Origin: Eremomyces bilateralis CBS 781.70
Lineage: Eukaryota; Ascomycota; Dothideomycetes; Eremomycetales; Eremomycetaceae
Length of the DNA stretch: 64,000 nt
Assembly: GCF_010015585.1 (NCBI RefSeq)
Contig: NW_022985084.1
Location: forward strand, 1 to 64,000
Direction: 5' to 3'
Part shown: in pieces, positions 32,708 through 44,824 of the stretch
Position numbering within the stretch: the stretch's first letter is position 1
Layout of the letters: every line of letters starts with the position of its first letter
Position numbers and translations under genes: made by a program
Notes under the pieces: model-generated
Database searches by the model: none
Told to the model about the DNA's origin: nothing
The model's input: the letters and a program-made list of their open reading frames with translations, nothing else

Positions 32708-34759
32708 CTACAAATTCGGTCGCAACTGCGCTTTCCCGTCCGTCGTGAAGGCTTTGAAATATTCCTCCAGCGCCTCTCCCGTCCCCGACCCTTCCACAAG
32801 CTTCACCACACAGCCCACGTACCCGTCCGGCCGAACGACGACCACGCCCCCGTCATCCCCAAAGCCCATCTTGGCGTGCGCCGCACCCACTGCGCCGTCC
32901 GCTAAACTCTCGGGCACGCGAATGTCGGGGACATCGTCCGCGTAGATGTGGTCCCTGTAGCTGGCGAAGAGATTCCCGGCCCCCAGAAGAGTCGACCTGC
33001 GCTCGGCGATGCGCGGCCGCGGCAGCGAGAAGATGGTGCAGATGGAGAAGAACGCCGAGTGGACGTTGTGTGGTTCGTGGTGGGAGACCCGGTGGCTAGG
33101 CAGGAAGGAGAAGCGCTGGTAGAAGGACTTCGGGTGGGCGAGGTATTGCGCGAGGGACTGGAGGGCGCGGACGGAGGAGCTGGGGGCATTGCTGGAGTCG
33201 CGGTAGGGTTTGCCGCCGAAGATATAGATCCGGTACGACCCGTTGAGCGGGATCTCCTGCTCGAGGTGCACCTCGTTGGCATCGGCCACGCGAGTCACTG
33301 TCGATGGGATCAGAATGCGGCCAGTTCGCAGGGTGGTCGCCTCAGGGTGGCGGAGGAAAAGGTGGGATTTGGCTGAGTGGCTCGGACACCAGTTGAAGAC
33401 ATTGGAGCCATACGCAACACCGTATCCGCTAGTAAACTCGCAGCCGGCTTTGAATGTCTTGACGAAGTCGTTCTCCTCCAGCTCGCTGGCCTGGTGGGCC
33501 GAGCCGATTTCGCCCGCGGTGGGAGGTCGTGTTGAGAATAGCTTGGCGTATTTGGCATCGAATGAAAGCAGGTTCTGCGCTACGGATTTCCTTTCGGGCT
33601 CGTAGGTGGAAAGGATGGACCGGGGGGAGAAGTCGGATTCGACGTGGTGGATCTTCCAGGCGAGGTTCGCCGCGTCCAGAAATGCGGTGTTCATCCCTTG
33701 ACCGGCTTTTGGCTAGAGGGTGTTAGGAGCTGCTTATATGACCACCGATTGGAAAACTTACGCTATGCGTGTGGCAGCAGTCACCACCGAGGAAGACACG
33801 TTCGTCAAGTGTATACTTTGATGCGATGCCTTGTCCAATAGGGTACACCGAGTACCACTCGACGCTATCCCACTCGAGGTAGTAGGGTTTCAAGATCTGT
33901 TTCGCTTTTTCTTGCACCTCTTTCTCCGTCGCCGTTTTCCGAGGGTTGAAGTCCGGATCTGTTGAGGAGGCAATCTGAATGTACAGCCGGACCATGTTGT
34001 CCTCCCTTGGAATGACCATGATCGAACCGGCATCTGAGTGGATCGTACATTTCATCTGTTTTCGATGTCAGAATTCTGGAAACGCAACTAGAACCGCTAG
34101 CATACCTTGATGTCGGGGAAGTTAGTCCGCACCACACCATCCATGACGCCCCATACATTGGAGATGGGGTCCCCAAAGTCCATCTTCACGCCAAGCCGCT
34201 CTCGAATGAAGCTCCGAGCCCCTTCTCCGCTGAAAAGATACTTCGCACGAACCGTCTCCTTGCCCTTCTGCTCTCCATCGACATGCTGGATTGTTACGGA
34301 CACCGGATAAGTCGGGTCGTGCCCATCGTTCTCGAAATCGGTGATTGTCCACGGTCTCTGGACCGATGTTCCATTCGTTTCCATGTCCCCGATGAACGCT
34401 TGCTCGATGTGTCCTTGATGCAACAGCGTTGTGAACGGGTATCTCGCGTCAATGAACTTCGGGCAACTTGCCCAAGTCCCTGTTCGATGGATCCCCTGGT
34501 TGCCTGCGGCCGGGTCCCAAAACGCAACCTCGTACACCTTCGCCGGATGATGGGCCATTATGGCTCGTTTTAAGCCCATATTCCGTAAAAGGTCAAGGGA
34601 TCGCGGTTGAATGCCATCGGCACGTCCGGTGGCTGTTGGTTCCGGCCTGTTGTCGATATGCTTGATCTTGTAACCCCACCTCGCAAGGCATGTACTTAGC
34701 ATCAGGCCAACCGGACCTGCGCCAACGATGACAATGTCATATTTATCCGCGGAAGCCAT
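32708..34759 (-). CDS. FAD-dependent aromatic monooxygenase (phenol-hydroxylase type)
   Basis: Flavoprotein hydroxylase of the PHBH/phenol 2-monooxygenase group, which adds an OH to an aromatic ring using NAD(P)H and O2. Exons 34106-34759, 33762-34055 and 32708-33712 give 650 aa; introns are 50 and 49 nt. [11 protein letters not shown] at residue 13 is the FAD dinucleotide fold. [13 protein letters not shown] follows as in phenol hydroxylases. [19 protein letters not shown], built across intron 2, is the second FAD motif. The C-terminal 200 residues ([10 protein letters not shown], then YRIYIFGG) match the thioredoxin-like dimerisation domain of phenol hydroxylase. All key motifs are intact. 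Phenolic substrate is inferred. It lies about 3 kb from the P450/SDR pair. Confidence 0.93.
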
Positions 34760-36393
34760 AGCAGAACGAGAGCCTCAAGGCGCACTTCTATGCTCTGGAT
34801 ACCCAAAATCTTAGGTGTTAAATAAAGAGAAAGTCGACAATCTCCGAAAAAATGTACAGCGAAGAGAAATGACAAATATATAAGATGAATAGCCGCTAGA
34901 AAGAAACTTGGAGACCATATGAAAGTCCCAGTGAAGCTCTTAACTCTTCATGGGCTCACCTGGCGGCGCGAACGATCAATATAAAGCGCCGATCGCCATA
35001 CGGCGTATGTTGAGGTCGAGTGCCGTAACATTTGCCAATGTAATTAACTCGAAGCTAAATGGCCGGATCCCGCATGCGCAGGGCGGGGGGTTAGCTCGTA
35101 ACCGCGCACCGAAAGATGGATGTTGTAAACCGGATGATGACATCGGTATCTGAACGTGTCGCATATCGATGCCGAATCCTCTGCCCGAGTCTGGAAGGAA
35201 GGCATCCAGGCATTCAGGCAGCCACAAGGAGTCAGATCCCGAGTTTCGAGCGAGACCACCGGGTCTACGGGGTCATCATCAATTCATCCATCATCTAGTT
35301 TCCACAAGTTGGTGGAATACTCCTTCGTTCACGGTTCGTAGTTCATAAGTTCGCACGCAGACCGCCGTCCATCCACCGTTCGCCTCCATGATCCACTACC
35401 CCGTGGGGCAACCACGAGTCCATCTCGAATTCTCCATGTTCACACGTCGCAGTAAGCCAGCAACAACCCGGACCGAAGTTGGAAACTCTCTAGTCGCCAT
35501 GATCGGGATTGTCGGACATATACCGGACATACTTGGAGAACTCGGTGCGCGAACGGTTATGTGGAGGATGTCGCTCTCTTCGATTCCCTGCGCAAATCAT
35601 CGTGTCTGCACTCTGAAGTCTGAAGCAGTGTTCCTCATCACTTGGTCATCCCCACACATCCTCCCTGGATGTTATGAAGATCGGGCCATCTGGGTGTGTC
35701 TTCAGCCTTCAAGTTTCTATGGATGGCATCGAGATGGATCATGTACGGGTAGATCCTCCTGTCATTAGGCCAGGCTGGAAGGGATAAGGTCTGCGGTAGG
35801 TAATGGTAATGAAGGCGGGACCCGCCATTTCGCATTGAGATGAGATGAGACGCTGGAATTTAATTTGCATCTTTAAGTCAGATTGTCTATGGATGTACAC
35901 CACAAATAATTACCAGTATTATTCCGCAAGTTCCTTAAAGCACTGTACCCTCAAGGTCCGCAGAGCCAGGCTTTTCACTCAGGGTCCTTTAGGCTCCTCA
36001 GACGGTCTTTCTTGAGCTCATAGCAGAGCCACCAATATTCGTCATGATCATATTACTAACTAATGCATGGAAGTTGAATTCCTAGTACGTGAACACTTCG
36101 GCTCTATCACCAACTCACGATAAGTATCAACCTGAACACCTTCAATGGAGATCGGAAATCCAGCCTGTGATTGGCCCATTTCCACCGGAGTTAGACCGAA
36201 TTGTCCAAGCTGGGGTCCAGCCGGAGCTGTCTCTAGAATTAGTAAAGTCGAATTTAGTCATGATTCTGTGAAGTCCATGATGACGCCAGGAATTCCTAAG
36301 CATCCAACTTCCTCAACAGACGTATACCAGGCGGAGCTGGGTTAGATATTGCTTCACCATGAGTTTCCAGCCGATGTTATGCCTGTAAATTCC
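34760..36393. other. Intergenic, no gene supported
   Basis: A 1.6-kb stretch with divergent genes on either side, so it must contain the promoters of the monooxygenase and of the mitochondrial carrier. ORFs such as 35388-35768 have no recognisable motif. No repeat is seen. Confidence 0.35.
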
Positions 36394-37467
36394 ATGGTGT
36401 CCAATGCACCCCAGGCGACGGTCCCTAGGACGACCCCCCGCCAGTCCAAATGTACGACTCACCTACCCATCCTCTAGACATAGACCCTGAGATATCCGAT
36501 GCTAACTACATCCACAGCAGCATTCCATTTCACCGCCGGCGCCGTCTCAGGCGTCTCCAGCGCCGTCCTCCTCCAACCCTTCGACCTCCTCAAAACCCGC
36601 CTCCAACAATCCTCCCACGCCCACCATTCCCTCCGCACTCTCCTCACCTCCATCTTCACCCCGCCGCCGTCCGCCACCCACCCCCACCCCTCCCCCCTCC
36701 GCCAACTCTGGCGCGGCACCGCCCCTTCCGTCCTCCGCACTGGCGTCGGAAGCGCCCTCTACTTCGGCTCTCTAAACCTCCTCCGCCGCGAATGCGCCCA
36801 CCGCAACATCGGCACAGTCGCCGCCCCCTCCTCCTCCTCCGCCCTCCCGAAGCTCACCCCGTCCACGAACCTCCTCACCGGCGCGATCGCCCGCGCCGGC
36901 GCCGGCTTCGTGCTCTCCCCCTTGACCATCCTGAAGGTGCGCTTTGAGTCGTCGCTGTATGGGTATACGTCGCTGGCGGGTGGGGTGAAGGAGATCTTGG
37001 GGAGGGATGGGGTGAGAGGGTTCTTTGCGGGCGCGGGGGCCACGGCGTTGCGGGATGCCCCGTATGCGGGATTATATGTTGCGTTCTACGAGGCGTCGAA
37101 GGCGTCGATGTCGCGGGTCCTCGTGAGGCCATCCATTGCGGTGAGACCGGAGACGGGGGACGCGAAGGTGTCGGGAGGGGTGGCGGCGGGGGTGAACTTC
37201 GGGAGCGGGCTGCTGGCGGCGGTGGCAGCGACGGGGCTGACGAATCCGGTAGATGTGCTGAAGACGCGGGTGCAGGTGGATCCGGCGCGGTATCAGAATA
37301 TGGTGCGGTGCACGGGGATATTGTTGCGGGAGGAAGGGTGGAGAAGCTTTTTTGATGGGCTGGGGTTGCGGATGGCGAGGAAGGCGTTGAGTAGTGCGTT
37401 GGCGTGGACGTTGTATGAGGAGTTGGTTAGGAGGGCGGAATTACATTTGGAAGACGGGTTGGCGTAG
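36394..37467 (+). CDS. HEM25: Mitochondrial glycine carrier (SLC25A38/Hem25 type)
   Basis: Inner-membrane carrier that brings glycine into mitochondria for the first step of heme synthesis. Exon 1, 36394-36451, encodes MVSNAPQATVPRTTPRQSK and is joined to 36518-37467 across a 66-nt intron with a perfect GCTAAC branch sequence, giving 335 aa. The three mitochondrial-carrier repeats each have their signature: QPFDLLKTRLQ, SPLTILKVRFE (Asp replaced by Thr, as is usual in repeat 2 of this subfamily) and NPVDVLKTRVQ. Six transmembrane helices fit. A simple start at 36499 within the intron is less likely because the splice signals are strong. The coding sequence is unusually C-rich in the first half and G-rich in the second. 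Confidence 0.92.
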
Positions 37468-37933
37468 TAGACGATGGTTGGAAATCTCCTACTTGGCATG
37501 ACATCTACACGGCGTTCCGGTAGAGGTCGAAACTCAAGACGTGGCGTTCCTGTTTAATCTCGACTATCTGGGGGACGAAATCTTGGGAAGACGGATGAAT
37601 GGTGGGGAAACACTACTTTCCTCAACATGAGGCAACAATTTGAGTTGACCTGTATGATACTTGTAGATTAATACATACAGATTAGACTCAACACACGAAT
37701 CATAAAGTGTTAAACGAGAGTGGAGAATCGAAGACAAGGAATCCCAATGCGAAGGAAGAGAGACCCAAAAACGACTGCGGAAGGCGATGAACCCAAAGCA
37801 TCCAAATAGCAGGGAGTTGGGTCGACCGATCGACCCGCCACGCTGTATGACTGGCATTATAACTCATATCGCCGTTATCGCCCCTTTGCCAGATGCGGCC
37901 GTAGCTATCATTCCATATATCATTTTACCTCGT
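37468..37933. other. Convergent gap after the glycine carrier
   Basis: A 466-nt gap between two tail-to-tail genes. AT-rich in the middle, no recognisable element. Confidence 0.3.
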
Positions 37934-39430
37934 TTACCACATCCCTCCGAGGACGTGGACCCGTTTGGGGCTGGATTCACGTACCCGGCTGCGAGAGCGA
38001 GAGCGAGAGGTGCCCCGACGCCTCACAAACGCATACTCAGGCTTCTTACTGCGATCGGACGTCTCGATGAGGAGCTTGGTATTGCCACCGCGGAGGCGAC
38101 GAGTATGCTCGAAAAGGATGTCGGTCTCTTCGCTATCGAGCTCCTGCTTCAGAATGATGAAGTCGGAGTCGGTCTGTGGTCGGTGATGTCAGCAAACCAG
38201 TGCAGAGGCAACGGATGGGGGGGGATGACGTACGTCGTATTCCCACGGGATCTGATAGTACTTCAAGGTGTCGATGCTCAGATCCTTTCTTTTCACTTTG
38301 ATGAACGTCGGCTTCTCCTTCGTGATCAGCGCGGTCGAGGAGGTGATCGTCGTCGTGTGGTTATGGTTGTGGGCGTGGTTGTGTAGGCCATACCTGGGCG
38401 CCTTCGGCCCCTGCCCGAGCTGGAGTTTCTCGGCCTTCGACGGATCCACCATGGCCTCGATCTGGTTCTCCTGGAAGCCGAATTTTGCCAGCCGTTTATG
38501 CATCTCCTCAGTGAGCTTCGCTTCGGCCTCCTTTTCCTCGCGCTTCTTCTCCTCCTCTTTTGCCTTGAGCTTCGCCAGCAGCCGCTCCTCTTCTTCCTTT
38601 TCCTTCCGTTTGGCCTCTTCCTCCTCAAGCTTCAGCTTCAGCCGCCATTCGTCCTTTTCTTTTTGTCGACGGCGCTGCTCCTCCTCGTACTCTCGAACCG
38701 CTCGCGTTGCCCCCTCTTCCCGCTCGCGTTTCTCGTCCGCCTCTTGCTGTCGGAATTTGGCCATCGCCGCTTTGCGGTCTTCTTTCTCCTGAGCTTCTTT
38801 TGCCTTGTACCTCGCGACCGCCGCTTTCCGGTCCTCCTCCTCTTGAGCTTCTTGGGCCTTGTACTTGGCGATCGCCGCCTTCCTCTCCTCTTCCTCCTCC
38901 AAGTCTTTCGCCTGGGATTCTAGTAGAATCTGCTTCCGCCGGTTCGCCTTTTCTACCGCCTCGAGGTCTTTGGTCTTCTTGGCTAGCTCTAGCTCTCGAT
39001 CCATCTGCGCTCGGGCCTCTGACCGACGATACTCCCATTCCCTCCATGCGTTTGCGTTGGCAGCCTGTGCTGAGCTGGCCTGGTTGACCACGTTCACCGT
39101 GTCCGATTCTCTCCCGCGGCTTCGACCGCGCAACTCGCGGCGAATGTCGGCCAGCTCGTCGGCGACGGCATCGTCACGGACCGGTATGCGGCCACGGTAT
39201 CCGTAATTCGGGGAGGGCGCCCGCTCGTGGTGATAGTCTTCTTGGGCCGTGATGTTGTGAATTTGAATGTTTGGGGCGGGAGGCGCGCCCTGTGAGCGGG
39301 ATCGGTGGTGCGACGCCATGCCATGGTGGGCAGCGGGGTTGAGATAGTTATAGGTAGGCCGGGGAGGAACGTGGCCGTAGCCGCGGCCGGCGGTGGTATA
39401 GCGCCAGTATTCGTCCTCTTCGTATGACAT
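37934..39430 (-). CDS. Glu/Lys/Arg-rich coiled-coil protein, unknown function
   Basis: Exons 38234-39430 and 37934-38173 (60-nt intron) give 478 aa. The first 110 residues are Tyr/Arg/Pro/His-rich and likely disordered. Residues about 120-315 are a near-continuous charged coiled coil with repeated blocks of the form EEEDRKAAVARYKAKEAQEK, at least four in a row. A globular-looking C-terminal part follows, with MHKRLAKFGFQENQIEAMVD, VKRKDLSIDTLKYYQIPWEY and, after the intron, DFIILKQELDSEETDILFEH; the gene ends with an RS stretch. The C-terminal block is characteristic of a conserved but uncharacterised fungal protein group. A GTACGT inside the final exon could be another donor, so the very end is uncertain. 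A role as scaffold or cytoskeletal binder is only a guess. Confidence 0.82.
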
Positions 39431-41653
39431 CGTGGCGGATAGAGCCGTTAGTCCGCCGAAGTTAGACGAAGATGTCGGGTATCACTATGCTCTTGCGTAT
39501 GGGTGAAGGGCGGCAGATCCGAGAATGTTGTGCGTAGCCTAGGATGTGAAGCGGTTGATCCAAAAATGAAGATTCACAAGAGAAGAGGATAATAAGCCAA
39601 CAACGTAGTATCGCGGTCTGGTGACCGAAAACCCCGGGAACGGATGAAGACGATTCCAGCTGAGTTGCAGAGGATGACCCTAGAGGATCGGGGCGCACAA
39701 AGACGACGAGGAGGGGTTGGAGACGGAAAATTCTGGACCAGTGGGGACACCAGTCTTGTGGACGAATTCCAGGCTTTCAAGGTGACAAAGGGCAGTGGTG
39801 CAGCTGAGGCGGATGGCGGTGTTCGTGCAATGGAAACGTGCAAACTGCAAGGAGACCAGTCGCCACAGATCAGTCAGTCCGATTAGCGGAGCGTTGGGGC
39901 GTGATCACGATAGAGCGGGGTGACTTAGTTATCGGCTGACAAGGGAAGATAGGGCTGTGATCTGCAACGGAGGGACTCCCAAACCAAAAATGAACAGTAC
40001 TGGTACAGCGAAGCAGCGAACAGACTGTAAGGTAAGGTAAGGTCAGGTAGGGATGGGAGATCAGCCTTATAAAGCAGAAGACGATGAAGCTCTGACGGTC
40101 GGTCAGGGTCAGTAGATTGCTTGAATGGGGGGCAGATGTGTGCGAAACGGCGAAAAGAGGTGCAGATTTAGCTTCACCAAGTGTGCTGCCGATATGTACC
40201 TCGCTTTGCGATTAACAAGGGACACGCCTGTCCGCCGTTGCACTTGTACGGGGTACGGATCGTGAATATTTCCAGTCGGGTTCGTCACCCAGGGCTGGAC
40301 TAAATCAAAAAACAGATCCAGCGACCCATCCAAGTCCCAGCCTCGTGGCATGGGTACTCGGGGTTGCCGCCAACGAATCCTATTAATCACTAAGCCCTGT
40401 AGAGCCTCGAGGAATATTCAAGATGTTGACGAATTCAGGCGGCTGGAGGACGCTATCCCTAAGCATTGTTGGTGGCATGGGGGCCAAAACTCACCTTTCC
40501 CCGTCACTGCACCATCCATCCCCAGTTCTGTTGGATCTTATGAGGCCCTTGCCCCTCACTCCGAGGGTGTTCCAGCCTTCCTAGCGTTAGCGAGTGCCTC
40601 GCACACACAGCTGGAGGGTTTGAGTGCTTGATAGACTCTCCTGCGTAACTCTCTCCGACGTTGACAGCTGCGGCCAGATCTGAGCGGGACGTTCCGACTT
40701 CCCGTCTTCCCCTCTCTCTGAATATGGTTGACAGACTGGACTGTACCGTAATTCGTAACTATCTAAGCAAATCAGGCTGGTTGAAAACCTTTGGTTCTAC
40801 GCATCAGGCTAGACAGAATTGGTGTCCGGTGTGTCCCCCCGCCATCCCGCTTTTTTCTAAACCCGCTTCCCTCCATGCACACTCTGCTTGCGCCGCCCAA
40901 GTCCAGAAACCATTTTTGGGCAGCTAAAGAGGGAAGAAACCACCTGATTTCCATAAGCAAGGTCGATGGACGACATCTTGAAACTGTAGTTACTTCAGCA
41001 GCATATCGGGCTATCTGTTACTTGCGACAGTGTGCTTCTAATCAAACCCAATCTGACATAAACCGAATGTTAGGGTGGGAAACGCTCGTTCGGGGGCACT
41101 GTGCTGTGGGTACTGGGTACATGATATTGGAGAAAGGAAACCAAGAATATCGGGTCATCAACCCTGATCCACCTCTCCGAGTCTCTTAAATCCGGACAAC
41201 TGGACTCGTTTCCCTTTTGTATTAAGTAATCAATGTAGCAGGTGTTTAGGGGATTGACTGCACGACGCATGGGTTGGATAGGTACATATCATTCTTAGAA
41301 ATACAATGTTGATATGAATGGGTAAAATCCTTGTTCTTCCTTGCGAATATTGCAAGACATCGAGGCGCGGTGCAGAATGTGCACATTTTTAATGGCTTAG
41401 CCCGTCTGATATCTGTCCACATTCGGTCCATAGGATACACAACGGCTGGCGATCGCATCGTGCGGTACCTATATCTCGAGGACGAGCGGCCGCCAGTGAT
41501 CGCAGTACTTCTGCCCAACGCCATCTCATACTCCCGATCGCCACACTGACCGCACCTAGAGAGGCACGAGGCCCCAGGCGCGACCCTCACCCCCTCCCCC
41601 CACACGCGCTGCAGATTTCCGACGTCCTGAAGGTCCGACGAGGCGGACGCTCA
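39431..41653. other. Intergenic, no gene supported
   Basis: A 2.2-kb stretch between the start of the coiled-coil gene and the 3' end of prefoldin 1, both on the minus strand. It contains the coiled-coil gene's promoter and a short AAGGT/CAGGT repeat near 40029-40051. ORFs at 40109-40390, 40791-41189 and 41246-41605 have no domain signature. Confidence 0.35.
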
Positions 41654-42232
41654 TCATCCTCTGGACCGACCGAGCAGCTGCTCCAAGTTGTCGATGCTGT
41701 TCTTGTACGTCGTTTCGAGGTAGTGCAGCTTCTTTTCCAGGTTCGTCATGTCGGACTTGAGCCCTTCGGTTTCGGATTGGAGACGCTTCTTGACCGCGGG
41801 TGCGGGGGTCTCGATGAACCTGTTGGGGCGGTCAGGATGGAGACTTGGAGACAAGAGAACACGCGGCTGAGGGAAATTGAGGTCGTCGCTGAAGTCATTA
41901 CGCAAGCGGCGACGCTTGACACATGATCGGATTGACGAGGCGCTCCATATGATCGAAATCAAAAAAGCACCTACATCTTTCCCACCCCCTCATAGACTTT
42001 CGTCTCGACTGGCAGTGATTCCACCTCTTTGGCAGTGAGTTGGAGCATCCGACTCTCGCGTGACTTCGCCGCCATCTGCGACTTCACGATGGAAATCTGC
42101 TGCTGCGAGAACGAGGCCTTCTGCTCGATCTCAATCAAGATCTGTAAGGTCGTGTTAGTCTTCTATATTCCCGTAGTGTCGGCAGTCGATGGAGGAACTC
42201 ACCTTTTGCAGTGCCTCATTGGGAATCGACAT
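41654..42232 (-). CDS. PFD1: Prefoldin subunit 1
   Basis: Beta-type subunit of the hexameric cytosolic prefoldin chaperone, which hands nascent actin and tubulin to the CCT chaperonin. Exons 42203-42232, 41975-42141 and 41820-split 41654-41819 join in frame to 120 aa; introns are 61 and 155 nt. The start MSIPNEALQKILIEIEQKA and the following SQQQISIVKSQMAAKSRESR form the first helix of the coiled-coil hairpin. TKVYEGVGKMFIET is the conserved beta-hairpin spanning intron 2, and the second helix ends at NLEQLLG. Length is normal for the family. It is divergent from the ceramidase gene, 756 nt away. Confidence 0.92.
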
Positions 42233-42988
42233 GGTGGTTGATATGACCCCAGTTCAGGTCTCGATATTCTCAATATCCTCACAGCAAGATGACGCGGTCC
42301 TGGGATGATTCTCTGTCCCTGTGCCTCGTTCACATGCAAAAGCGGCGAAGAACCGTATGAAATTTGTTTCAGAGCCCGTACTTCTGGTGCATGCGTCCGT
42401 ACTACTGGATGGGCTTGTGCAATGGAGGAAGGTAGGGAACAAATTGCTGGGCTCAGATTCGCCGAACACAGGGATTGGGGCTTTATTTTCGGCCCATGGA
42501 GCTTCTCCAGGAGCTGCCAGCAGGTGCCTGTCACCGTGTCACGGCTTACTCACGGGGGTGGGTTGTCCGATCTTCCACCGATCTTCCTGGGCTGGTATGA
42601 CGATTAACCACCACCACCCTCCATCTGGGTTGCTACTCCCACGGTTCGTCACGAAGCCTGATTCAACCTGAAATGCAACTACCGAATTCTGGCCAGCATG
42701 TTCTCTCCTTCAGCCCATTGCTCTTCTCTCAGCTTCAAGATGTTTCGTAACTTGGTCAACTGTCTGCATCTCCATCTGTCATTGCTTATCCCTCCATAGT
42801 CATTAGAAATCCAATACTATTTCATGCGCATTTAAACCGCCGGTCCCCGCTGTCGCGCTCTAGTCTAATCCTCCTCCCGCCGCCATCCGGAGGGTTGCTG
42901 AGCTTTTTGTTTATTTACAACCGCCTCGCCTGCTGCGATCGGTCTGGCGACAGTATCTCTTCCAAGGACCAAAGCCAAACCATCTGAG
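42233..42988. promoter_or_regulatory. Divergent promoter region of prefoldin 1 and alkaline ceramidase
   Basis: This 756-nt stretch separates two head-to-head genes. ORFs inside it are short and unsupported. No specific site is identified. Confidence 0.35.
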
Positions 42989-44163
42989 ATGGTGTCCTGG
43001 CTCCCGTCCGTACCGTACCCTCCAGCCCGGGATGGCTTTTGGTCGCCAGTGACGTCGACCTTGAATTGGTGTGAGGAGGTGGGATACCCAACATCTCCTA
43101 GACATATTTGTATAGAAGGCCAGACATTGACAGACGTAGGATTATTATGCGACCATATACGCGGCCGAGATCGTCAATACATTCACGAACTTCCTGTTCA
43201 TAGTCTTGGGTATCCATGGCGTTGTCAACTGCCTCCAGAACAAGCATGACAAGGTATTCCTCGTTACCTTTGGCGGCTATCTCGTCGTAGGAATCGGAAG
43301 TTTCTTCTTCCACTCGACCCTCACATGTACGTATATCGCTCGCATTGTTCCTGTCAAGTTCGGCGACTGATGCGCATATGTTCTAGATCCAATGCAGCTC
43401 GTCGACGAGCTTTCCATGATCTACACCACCTGCATCGTGTGCTTCGCAACCTTCGCTTTTGGCAGGTCCACGCGGAATTCGATTCTCTTGGGGACCTTCC
43501 TCCTTGGCCTCGCGCTCTTTATCACGGGATACTACCATTACCTGCAAGACCCGACCTTCCACCAGAACGCCTATGCATTCCTCACAGCCGTCGTCGTCTT
43601 TCGGAGCATGTACGTGATGGAACATGAGCTTCGCCCCACACGCAGGAACCGGAACAAATTGCTAGGGAAGCCCGAGGTGGGCGGAAAGCCGAACGGCGAG
43701 CGCACCAAAATGGACGCCGCGGAGCACGCGCGGATCGACAAGCGGGATTTAGAGATCTTGAACACGATGTGGAGCATCGTCGCGGTTGGGCTGAGCGTGT
43801 TCCTGGGAGGGTTTCTCATTTGGAACTTGGACAACTGGTATTGCCCCAGCCTGCGCTCGTGGAGACGGGAGATCGGGTTGCCGTGGGGGATCGTCTTGGA
43901 GGGACACGGATGGTGGTAAGTACTAGGACCGAACCTGGCATGTGGATGCGGACTCACCATACCACAGGCATCTCATGACGGGAACGGGAGCGTACTTCTA
44001 CATTGTCTGGTGCACCTGGCTGCGACATTGCTTGAGCGGGAGGCAGGACGAGTACGATTTGGTGTGGCCAAGCCTCTTCACGTCGATCCCTACTTGTGTT
44101 CTGAAACGGCCGGCTGGGAAAGAGAATGGGTTCGCGAATGGATATTGCAAAAAGTCTCAATAG
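42989..44163 (+). CDS. Alkaline ceramidase (Ypc1/Ydc1 family)
   Basis: Integral ER-membrane hydrolase that cleaves ceramide to a sphingoid base and a fatty acid, and in yeast can also run in reverse. Exons 42989-43078, 43140-43326, 43387-43915 and 43968-44163 give 333 aa; introns are 61, 60 and 52 nt. Typical motifs are the N-terminal FWSPVTSTLNWCEEDY, GIGSFFFHSTLTYPMQLVDE with the first metal-binding His and Asp, and the late H-x-x-TGTGAYFY segment (GHGWWHLMTGTGAYFYI) that supplies the remaining His residues. About seven transmembrane helices are visible. Catalytic residues look complete. Confidence 0.94.
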
Positions 44164-44824
44164 ACGGGGTTGGAGGTTCTCATGCTTGATGGCTTGGCCT
44201 CCTACATCGCGATCGGCATGTCCGGTGTGCCTGGCGTTTTCCTCATTTCTTCGCATACGATACCTATCTTACTTATCTTAATATCCGCCGAATAGACTAC
44301 CATACCTTCCTTAGCATTGCGTCCTGGTATCAAGCAGGGTTTGAGTGTGTTACACGTTAAATAATGTGATTTTGTACAAGTAAACACTGATTAATGGTCT
44401 CGTGACTTGAGGCCCCTCAACTCCCACAGCCGAAGCGGGATTAGCTCGACGCTACAAGGAGTTAGAAGAGGGGCAACAGCTTGCAGTCAGCAGTGAGTGG
44501 TGCAGTGTGCACAGATGATAAACAACAGCACAACTGGTGGTGAATCAAGCGGCAGTCGCACACCGCTTCAGAGTTCAGGCCTCAGGCTCAGGGACATCAC
44601 AACCCACCGCCCACCAAACCGGGAAAGGGCCAACCACGACCCTTCCTTCCAATCTTTCTTCCCACCAACACTCTCTCCGTCTCTCACACCTCACCTCTCC
44701 CCAATCTTTATCCTTCCACTACTCTCTCTCCATACCATCCGATCCGGTACCTCGATACTCCAGCTGCTTCTTTTGACCATCGCTGTCTCTTGTCCCATCG
44801 TTCATCGTCCGTCCATCCCTCAAA
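44164..44824. promoter_or_regulatory. Promoter and pyrimidine-rich leader of the beta-tubulin gene
   Basis: A 661-nt gap. From about 44635 to 44820 it is strongly C/T-rich on the plus strand, the usual leader of highly expressed fungal genes, directly before the tubulin ATG at 44825. Confidence 0.5.

Noticed and set aside
35388-35768. 126-codon ORF in the gap before the glycine carrier
   Set aside because: No motif or composition signal beyond chance.
36450-36947. 165-codon Arg/Pro/His-rich ORF
   Set aside because: Out-of-frame shadow of the C-rich first half of the glycine-carrier gene.
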